Assembly (NCBI RefSeq): GCF_029910535.1
Contig: NZ_CP069362.1
Coordinates: forward strand, 1,178,001-1,242,000
Direction of reading: 5' to 3'
DNA from: Marinitoga aeolica
GTDB lineage: Bacteria > Thermotogota > Thermotogae > Petrotogales > Petrotogaceae
DNA: 64,000 bases
A program made the translations under genes and the position numbers. This document shows positions 57,689 to 64,000 of the stretch, piece after piece (positions within the stretch are counted from its first letter, which is position 1; each line of letters starts with the position of its first letter). The notes beneath the pieces are model-generated. The model was not told where the DNA came from, did no database searches, and worked only from the letters and a program-made list of their open reading frames with translations.

Positions 57689-58543
57689 GTGAAAATATTG
57701 ATAACAGGAGCAAAAGGACAATTAGGACAAGAATTTCAAAAATTATTCCAAAAAGTTAAAATAGAATATATACCAACAGATCATGAAGAATTAGATATAA
57801 CAAATCTAAAAAAAATAAGAGAATTTGTAAAAGATAAAAATATAACTCATATAATTAACTGTGCAGCATATAATCTAGTAGATAAAGCAGAAGAAGATTG
57901 GAAAACAGCATATAGTGTAAATGGGTTAGCAGTAAAAAATTTAGCAATAGTAGCAAATGAAATAAATGCAGAACTAATACATTACTCAACAGATTATGTA
58001 TTTGGAGGAAATAAAAACGAACCATATACAATATATGATAAACCAAATCCCATAAACAAATATGGAAAAAGTAAAGAATTAGGTGAAAGGTTCATACAAA
58101 ATATAGCAAATAAATACTACCTCATAAGAGTAAGTTGGGTATTTGGAATAGGAAATAACAACTTTGCCAAAAAAGTAATACAATGGTCAAAAAACAATGA
58201 AGTATTAAAAATAGCAGATGATGAAATAAGTGCACCAACATATGCAGTAGATTTAGCAAATGCAACATATAAACTAATACAAGAAAAAGCATATGGATTA
58301 TATCATATAACCAATACATCATGTTCAAGATATGAATGGGCAGAATATATACTAAAAAAAATAAATTGGAATAGGAAATTAGAAAGAGCAAGTAAAGATG
58401 ATTTTAATTTACCAGCAAAAAGACCTGGATATTCAGTATTAGATAATTATGGATTAAAAGAAACAATAAACTATGAAATGCCAACATGGCAAAATGCAAC
58501 AGAAAGATTCTTAAAAGAATTAAAAGAAACGGGGGAAATATAA
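57689..58543 (+). CDS. rmlD: dTDP-4-dehydrorhamnose reductase
   Basis: About 284 aa: ILITGAKGQLGQEF, LDITNLKKIREFV, CAAYNLVDKAEEDW, STDYVFGG and NKYGKSKELGE. It reduces the last intermediate to dTDP-L-rhamnose. GTG 57689 with AAGGAATG at a normal distance gives the canonical MKILITG start; ATG 57680 would abut the ribosome site. Confidence 0.94.
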   Translation: MKILITGAKGQLGQEFQKLFQKVKIEYIPTDHEELDITNLKKIREFVKDKNITHIINCAAYNLVDKAEEDWKTAYSVNGLAVKNLAIVANEINAELIHYSTDYVFGGNKNEPYTIYDKPNPINKYGKSKELGERFIQNIANKYYLIRVSWVFGIGNNNFAKKVIQWSKNNEVLKIADDEISAPTYAVDLANATYKLIQEKAYGLYHITNTSCSRYEWAEYILKKINWNRKLERASKDDFNLPAKRPGYSVLDNYGLKETINYEMPTWQNATERFLKELKETGEI

Positions 58544-58544
58544 A

Positions 58545-59612
58545 ATGAATATACTAGTAACAGGAGTAGCAGGATTCATAGGAAGTAACTTTGTATATTA
58601 TTACTTAGAAAAATACAAAGATAGAAAAATAATAGGACTAGATAAACTAACATATGCAGGAAACTTAGAAAATTTGGAAAAATTAACTCCAGAACAAAAA
58701 GAAAGGTTTGTATTCATAAAAGGAGATATAAACAACCAAGAATTAATAGAATACATATTCGAAACATATAAAATAGAAGGAATAATAAACTTTGCAGCAG
58801 AAAGTCATGTAGATAGATCAATACATGATCCACAAATATTCTTAAAAACAAATGTAATAGGAACACAAACATTACTAAATGTAGCAAAAAAATACTGGCA
58901 AAAAGATACACAAAAATTTATAGATGGAGTAAAGTTTTTACAGATATCAACAGATGAAGTATATGGTTCATTGGGACCAACAGGATACTTCACAGAAAAG
59001 ACACCACTAGATCCACATAGTCCATATTCAGCAAGTAAAGCATCAGCAGACTTAATAGTAAAAGCATATTATGACACATATAAAATGCCAACAAACATAA
59101 CAAGATGTTCAAACAATTATGGACCATATCAATTTCCAGAAAAATTAATACCATTAATGATAAACAATGCATTAAACCACAAAAAATTACCAGTATATGG
59201 AGATGGAAAACAAATAAGAGATTGGTTATATGTAACAGATCATTGTAGAGCAATAGATTTGGTATTTGAAAATGGAAGAACAGGAGAAGTATATAACATA
59301 GGAGGACATAACGAAAAAGAAAACATATACATAGTAAAAAAGATAATAGAAATACTCAGAGAAAAAACAGGAGATAAAGAAATAAATGAGAAATTAATAA
59401 AACACGTAAAAGACAGACTAGGACATGATAGAAGATATGGAATAGATCCAACAAAAATAAAGGAAGAATTAGGATGGGAACCAGAAATAATGTTTGATGA
59501 AGGAATAGAAAAAACAATAGAATGGTATTTAGAAAATCAAGACTGGATGAAAAGAGTAATTTCTGGTGAGTATTTGGAATTTTATGAGAAGAATTATGGA
59601 GGGAAAAAATGA
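58545..59612 (+). CDS. rmlB: dTDP-glucose 4,6-dehydratase
   Basis: 355 aa: TGVAGFIGSNFVYYYL, LDKLTYAGNLENL, FAAESHVDRSIHDP, STDEVYGSLG, PYSASKASADL and NNYGPYQFPEKLIPLMI. It makes dTDP-4-keto-6-deoxyglucose. It overlaps the acetyltransferase gene by 4 bp. The rml order A-C-D-B differs from the common B-D-A-C. Confidence 0.95.
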   Translation: MNILVTGVAGFIGSNFVYYYLEKYKDRKIIGLDKLTYAGNLENLEKLTPEQKERFVFIKGDINNQELIEYIFETYKIEGIINFAAESHVDRSIHDPQIFLKTNVIGTQTLLNVAKKYWQKDTQKFIDGVKFLQISTDEVYGSLGPTGYFTEKTPLDPHSPYSASKASADLIVKAYYDTYKMPTNITRCSNNYGPYQFPEKLIPLMINNALNHKKLPVYGDGKQIRDWLYVTDHCRAIDLVFENGRTGEVYNIGGHNEKENIYIVKKIIEILREKTGDKEINEKLIKHVKDRLGHDRRYGIDPTKIKEELGWEPEIMFDEGIEKTIEWYLENQDWMKRVISGEYLEFYEKNYGGKK

Positions 59613-60235
59613 TACATAAATTACTATATTATATAAAATTATATAGTTTTAAAAAAAAATGGAGGGAAAAAAACAAACATAATGAGACTAGTCCTGTAAA
59701 TTTGTTTCCCATAGAAATTGTCAAAGTAGGAAATTATTCATATGGACCGCTTGAAGTACATTCATGGGGTGCAAATAATGAAAGATTAGAAATAGGAAAT
59801 TTTGTTTCTATAGCTTCTGGTGTAAAATTTATTTTGGGAGGAAATCACACAATAGATACATTTTCAACATACCCTTTTAAGGTAAAATTTTTAGGTGAAA
59901 AAAGAGAAGCATGGTCAAAAGGTCCAATAGTAGTGGAAGATGATGTATGGATAGGTATGGATTCAATGATTTTATCAGGGGTTAAAATTGGGAAAGGAGC
60001 TATTATTGCTGCTAGGAGTGTTATCAGTAAAGATGTTCCACCATATGCTATAGTTGCCGGAAATCCAGCTAGGGTTATTAAATTCAGATTTAAAAAAGAA
60101 TTAATTGAAAAATTATTAAAAATTGATATTGAAGAAATTTTGACACAAAATTTTATTAAAAATAATATAGATATTTTATATAATAAATTGGATGAGAAAA
60201 TATTAAATATAATTTTTTTTAATAATATGAGGTGA
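59609..60235 (+). CDS. left-handed beta-helix acetyltransferase (CatB/WcaF-like)
   Basis: 208 aa. NYSYGPLEVHSWG, IGNFVSIASGVKFILGGNH, VEDDVWIGMDSMILSGVKIG and AIVAGNPARVIKFRF are xenobiotic/colanic-type O-acetyltransferase signatures. It probably decorates a repeat-unit sugar. From here codon usage becomes more T-rich than in the rml genes. Confidence 0.87.
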   Translation: MIHKLLYYIKLYSFKKKWREKNKHNETSPVNLFPIEIVKVGNYSYGPLEVHSWGANNERLEIGNFVSIASGVKFILGGNHTIDTFSTYPFKVKFLGEKREAWSKGPIVVEDDVWIGMDSMILSGVKIGKGAIIAARSVISKDVPPYAIVAGNPARVIKFRFKKELIEKLLKIDIEEILTQNFIKNNIDILYNKLDEKILNIIFFNNMR

Positions 60236-60238
60236 CAA

Positions 60239-61594
60239 ATGGAAACGTTGAGATCATGGTTTAATAATAATAAAATATATTACAAAAATTATAATTTATT
60301 AACTATATTGGTTGCTAAAAAGTATTTACAAATTCTTAATGAAAATTATTATTCAATGAATATAAAACTTAAATTAAAAAAAATAATTGAAAATCTCATT
60401 ATAAAATATTCACATATTTTTAAACCTAAAATTTTAACATCAAGAATTAATAGTTTAGCTAATAAAAATTTTTATATTGTGAATTTTAATCCCGATGAGG
60501 TAAAGACTTTTCTTCATATACACAATATTATTAAATTTGATAATAACGCCGTTGTAGGTACAGTTTCGAAGAAAACTTATAAATATTATAAAATGTTAAA
60601 AATTCCAGTAATATTTTTTGATATTAAATATAAGTTAAAACATGATAAATTTACTTTTGATAAAAATTTTTCAGCGAATGAATTTTTAATGCTACATAGA
60701 GCAGCAGCGTTGATTGATACATTAGAAAAAACTATTATCAAATATCAATATCCAAAAACTTTGATTACAGTTCAAGATTATTATTATTTTGATTCTATTT
60801 TTGCTAATTTTTTTAAAAATAAAATACCAACAATTACTCTTCAACATGGCTTGATATCAAAGATGGAAAATAAAGATAATTCTTTATGGAATTTTGTATT
60901 TTCTGATTATATTATTGTTTGGGGAAAATCACAAAAAGAAATTTTAAAATATTATAATATTAATGAAAGCAAAATAAAAGCTTTAGGAACCGCAAGATAT
61001 GATGACTATTTTATAAATAATATAAATAATATAAATTATAATACAAAAATTATTGATAATAAAATTTTATTTAGCATACAACCACTTAATTTATTAGAAA
61101 AAGATTTAATAAACTATATGATTAAGCTTATTGGCAAAATAACAAAAAATAATGAATATGAGTTATTTTTAAGATTTCATCCTGGAAATTCTAAAGAAGC
61201 GAAAAAAGAATTTATAAATTCTTTGAAGCGGGAGAATATAATCAATTTTAAAGTATCGGAAGAGGAAGATGTTATAAAAGATATAATTAGTTCAAGAATT
61301 GTTCTTTCGAATAGGAGTGGAATTGCATATGAAACAATGTTATTTAATAAACCTCTAATTGAGTATTATTCAATTGATAATAATACTTTCGACTACAGAA
61401 ATGCTGTAATAAATGCTCTGGATATCGATGAAATAATTCAATATATAGATAGAATATTTAAAGAAGAAAAATTTTTATTAGATGTATTAAAAAAACAAAA
61501 AAAATTTATTAATCAGTATTTTAAACAACCCCCTTCAAGTAAAAGAATTTTAGAATTTATTAATAACCAATCTAAAAAATCTGGAGGTAAATAA
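60239..61594 (+). CDS. unassigned GT-B-like surface polysaccharide protein (candidate pseudaminic acid transferase)
   Basis: 451 aa, soluble. ITLQHGLISKMENKD, YIIVWGKSQKEILKYYNI and LGTARYDDYF are followed by LFLRFHPGNSKEA and LSNRSGIAYETMLFNKPL. This HP plus Ser motif layout parallels that of the 24562 protein. It lies 1 bp before pseB, as 24562 lies before legB. The assignment as pseudaminyl transferase is inference; a CDP-glycerol-transferase-like role is an alternative. Confidence 0.6.
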   Translation: METLRSWFNNNKIYYKNYNLLTILVAKKYLQILNENYYSMNIKLKLKKIIENLIIKYSHIFKPKILTSRINSLANKNFYIVNFNPDEVKTFLHIHNIIKFDNNAVVGTVSKKTYKYYKMLKIPVIFFDIKYKLKHDKFTFDKNFSANEFLMLHRAAALIDTLEKTIIKYQYPKTLITVQDYYYFDSIFANFFKNKIPTITLQHGLISKMENKDNSLWNFVFSDYIIVWGKSQKEILKYYNINESKIKALGTARYDDYFINNINNINYNTKIIDNKILFSIQPLNLLEKDLINYMIKLIGKITKNNEYELFLRFHPGNSKEAKKEFINSLKRENIINFKVSEEEDVIKDIISSRIVLSNRSGIAYETMLFNKPLIEYYSIDNNTFDYRNAVINALDIDEIIQYIDRIFKEEKFLLDVLKKQKKFINQYFKQPPSSKRILEFINNQSKKSGGK

Positions 61595-61595
61595 G

Positions 61596-62615
61596 ATGAT
61601 AAATGGGAAATCTTTATTAATTACAGGTGGAACTGGATCATTTGGAAAAATGTTTACTAAAATATTATTGGAAAGTTATGATCCTAAAAAAATAATTATA
61701 TATTCTAGAGATGAATTTAAACAGGATGTAATGAGGAAAGAATTAATGTTTAAGTATCCAGATAAAATGAATAAATTAAGATTTTTCATTGGTGATGTAA
61801 GAGATAAAGAAAGATTATATAGAGCATTTGATGGAGTAGATTATGTAATTCATGCAGCTGCAATGAAGCAGGTTCCAGCATGTGAGTATAATCCATTTGA
61901 AGCAATAAAAACAAACATACACGGTGCTCAGAATATAATAGATGCAGCTATTGATAGAGGTGTAAAAAAAGTAGTTGCTTTGTCAACAGATAAAGCTGTC
62001 AACCCCATCAATTTATATGGTGGTACCAAATTAGTCTCAGATAAATTATTTATTTCAGCTAATGCTTATTCGGGAAGCAAAAATACAATATTTTCAATAG
62101 TTAGATATGGAAATGTTGCTGGTAGTAGAGGATCAGTAATTCCATTTTTTAAAGAATTAATTGAAAAAGGAATAAAAGAATTACCTATAACAGATTTTAG
62201 AATGACTAGATTTTGGATAACCTTAGAACAAGGGGTTGATCTTGTTATCAAAGCATTAAAAGAATCAAAAGGTGGGGAAACATATATATCCAAAATACCA
62301 TCATTTAAAATTACAGATTTAGCTCAAGCAATGTTACCTGGATGCAAAATGAAAGAGATTGGTATTAGAGAAGGGGAAAAATTACATGAAGTTATGATAA
62401 CAAAAGATGATTCTAGAACAACATATGAATATGAAAAACATTATATAATTTATCCACATTTTGACTGGTGGAACTTTGAAAGCCATTTTACTCCTGGAGG
62501 AAAGTTAATAGAAGAAGGATTTGAATATAATTCTGGAAATAACTCAGAATGGTTGACTGTAGAAGATTTAAGAGATTGGCTAATCAAATTGAATCTAATG
62601 CCAAATATTGAGTGA
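61596..62615 (+). CDS. pseB: UDP-N-acetylglucosamine 4,6-dehydratase (inverting), PseB
   Basis: 339 aa: LLITGGTGSFGKMFTKILLE, IIYSRDEFKQDVM, HAAAMKQVPACEYNP, STDKAVNPINLYGGTK and RYGNVAGSRGSVIPFF are PseB/FlaA1 signatures. It forms the 4-keto-6-deoxy-AltNAc precursor of pseudaminic acid. GGAGGT precedes the ATG. Confidence 0.93.
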   Translation: MINGKSLLITGGTGSFGKMFTKILLESYDPKKIIIYSRDEFKQDVMRKELMFKYPDKMNKLRFFIGDVRDKERLYRAFDGVDYVIHAAAMKQVPACEYNPFEAIKTNIHGAQNIIDAAIDRGVKKVVALSTDKAVNPINLYGGTKLVSDKLFISANAYSGSKNTIFSIVRYGNVAGSRGSVIPFFKELIEKGIKELPITDFRMTRFWITLEQGVDLVIKALKESKGGETYISKIPSFKITDLAQAMLPGCKMKEIGIREGEKLHEVMITKDDSRTTYEYEKHYIIYPHFDWWNFESHFTPGGKLIEEGFEYNSGNNSEWLTVEDLRDWLIKLNLMPNIE

Positions 62616-62625
62616 AGGTGATACT

Positions 62626-63765
62626 GTGAAAATTCCATATGGCAAACAATGGATTGATGAAAAAGATATAAAAGAAGTAGTGAAAATACTGGAAAATGAC
62701 TGGATAACTCAAGGACCAATGGTAGAGAAATTCGAACAAAAAGTTGCAGAATATTGTGGAGTTAAATATGCTGTAGCTGTTAATTCTGGTACTGCAGCAT
62801 TACATGCAGCATATTTTGCAGCAGGACTAAAATCTGAAGATGAAATAATAACATCTCCTATTACATTTACTGCAACTTCAAATGCGGCATTGTATTTAGG
62901 AGCAAAACCAATATTTTGCGATATAGATATTAAAACATATTGCATTGATATTGAAAAAATTGAAGAAAAAATAACCGATAAAACTAAAATAATAACTCCA
63001 GTATCGTATGCAGGATATCCTGTAAACATAGATAAAATAAAAGAAATAGCAGATAAATATAATTTGATAGTCATTGAAGATGCTGCTCATGCACTTGGTG
63101 CAATCAGGAACGGAAAAAAAGTTGGAATTGATGCAGATATGACAATATTATCTTTTCACCCGGTTAAGCATATAACAACTGGCGAAGGTGGTATGATATT
63201 GACAAATGATGAAAAATATTATGAAAAATTAAAATTATTTAGAACTCATGGAATTACCAAAGATAAAAATAAAATGTTAAAAAACGATGGAGCTTGGTAT
63301 TATGAAATGCATGAATTGGGATATAATTATAGAATACCAGATATATTATCTGCATTAGGTTATTCACAAATGGACAAATTAGAAATGTTTATAGAAAGAA
63401 GAAATTATATAGCAAAAAGGTATAATGAAGCATTTAGAAATAATCATAAAATAACAATTCCACCGGTAGTAGATAATAATTCTAGACATGCATATCATTT
63501 ATATCCATTATTGATTAATGATAAAAATAAAAGAAAATATGTATTTGATAGATTAAGAGAAGAAGGAATATACGCTCAAGTGCATTATATCCCTGTACAT
63601 TTACAACCATATTATCAAAAAAATTTGGGTTATAAAAAAGGAGATTATCCTATTGCAGAAGATTTTTATTCCAAAGAAATATCATTACCAATGTATCCAA
63701 AAATGACAGAAGAAGAAATTAATTATGTAATAAATACTGTAGATAAAATATTAAAAGAAATATAA
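62626..63765 (+). CDS. pseC: UDP-4-amino-4,6-dideoxy-AltNAc transaminase, PseC
   Basis: About 379 aa DegT-type aminotransferase: YGKQWIDEKDIKEVVKIL, VNSGTAALHAAYFAAG, IEDAAHALGA and SFHPVKHITTGEGGM with the PLP Lys. GTG 62626 sits four bases after GGTGA, the operon-typical spacing; TTG 62608 lies inside pseB. Confidence 0.92.
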   Translation: MKIPYGKQWIDEKDIKEVVKILENDWITQGPMVEKFEQKVAEYCGVKYAVAVNSGTAALHAAYFAAGLKSEDEIITSPITFTATSNAALYLGAKPIFCDIDIKTYCIDIEKIEEKITDKTKIITPVSYAGYPVNIDKIKEIADKYNLIVIEDAAHALGAIRNGKKVGIDADMTILSFHPVKHITTGEGGMILTNDEKYYEKLKLFRTHGITKDKNKMLKNDGAWYYEMHELGYNYRIPDILSALGYSQMDKLEMFIERRNYIAKRYNEAFRNNHKITIPPVVDNNSRHAYHLYPLLINDKNKRKYVFDRLREEGIYAQVHYIPVHLQPYYQKNLGYKKGDYPIAEDFYSKEISLPMYPKMTEEEINYVINTVDKILKEI

Positions 63766-63778
63766 AGAAGGTGATTCG

Positions 63779-64000
63779 ATGGAATCCTTTAAAATAAAAA
63801 ATAAAGAAATAGGTGGTACTTCACCCGTATTTATAATTGCAGAAATGTCGGGGAATCATTTACAAAAATATGAAAACGCTGAAAAACTTGTAGTAGAGGC
63901 TGCAAAATCTGGAGCGGATGCAATTAAATTACAAACATACACTCCAGATACTATAACATTAAATGTTGATAATGAATATTTTAGAATAAAGCAAGGAACA
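63779..64000 (+). CDS. pseI: pseudaminic acid synthase PseI, partial (5' end)
   Basis: 74 codons to the window edge. FIIAEMSGNHLQKYENA and SGADAIKLQTYTPDTIT are PseI-type (QTYTPDTIT rather than QTFK as in LegI). It starts at ATG 63779, four bases after GGTGA. PseF, PseG and PseH are expected beyond the window. Confidence 0.9.
   Translation, partial: MESFKIKNKEIGGTSPVFIIAEMSGNHLQKYENAEKLVVEAAKSGADAIKLQTYTPDTITLNVDNEYFRIKQGT

Noticed and set aside
1-64000. tRNA, rRNA or replication origin
   Set aside because: No cloverleaf T-arm pattern, rRNA segment or DnaA-box cluster was noticed in any intergenic gap.

Overview
The window is strongly AT-rich bacterial DNA. It most resembles a thermophilic Thermotogota of the Petrotogaceae (Marinitoga-like). 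That placement rests on base composition, the AAA_32 Lon-like protease, the AAA/DUF4143-type ATPase and the general protein flavour; it is an inference, since no rRNA or tRNA is present. The recurring ribosome-binding geometry is GGTGA or GGAGG a few bases before the start codon.

Layout. (1) 1-7466, minus strand: one tightly overlapping operon encodes a type IV pilus / type II secretion-like assembly set (GspF/PilC, a prepilin-like protein, three small accessory proteins, a long multi-module secretin). It continues into AmmeMemoRadiSam protein B, an Asp23/Gls24 protein and the start of a FakA/DAK2 protein. (2) 7467-13173: an AAA ATPase gene behind an array of TAGAACG sites, a Lon-like protease, a tyrosine recombinase, an RHH/ParE-type toxin-antitoxin pair under a perfect 16-bp palindrome, and a compact structured element of unknown nature. 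(3) 13174-15583, minus strand: a lone major-pilin-like gene and a kinase-less Wzz-type co-polymerase. (4) 15849-37033, plus strand: first surface polysaccharide locus with galE, an initiating sugar transferase, glycosyltransferases, Wzy, a second Wzz, wecB, a seven-gene legionaminic acid cassette (LegB, C, H, G, I, F and PtmE), Wzx, a deacetylase-like protein and two more glycosyltransferases. (5) 37261 to the window end, plus strand: second polysaccharide locus with a BY-kinase/Wzz fusion and its PHP phosphatase, a paralogous initiating transferase, UDP-GlcA/GalA genes, GDP-fucose genes with a GT11 fucosyltransferase, a second Wzy, rmlACDB for dTDP-rhamnose, an acetyltransferase, and the start of a pseudaminic acid cassette (PseB, PseC, PseI truncated by the window edge).

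The second locus is broken up by mobile-element debris: a decayed IS110 transposase with its putative bridge-RNA region, one nearly complete IS3-family element with a 3-bp target duplication but two frameshifts, a 3' remnant of the same IS3 type, and a heavily decayed rve-type transposase with a matching fragment about 7.5 kb away.

Together the two loci look like two Wzx/Wzy-type polysaccharide pathways, each carrying its own nonulosonic acid cassette (legionaminic and pseudaminic). Each cassette is preceded by an unassigned GT-B-like protein with an HP-type motif, the best candidates for the matching nonulosonic acid transferases.
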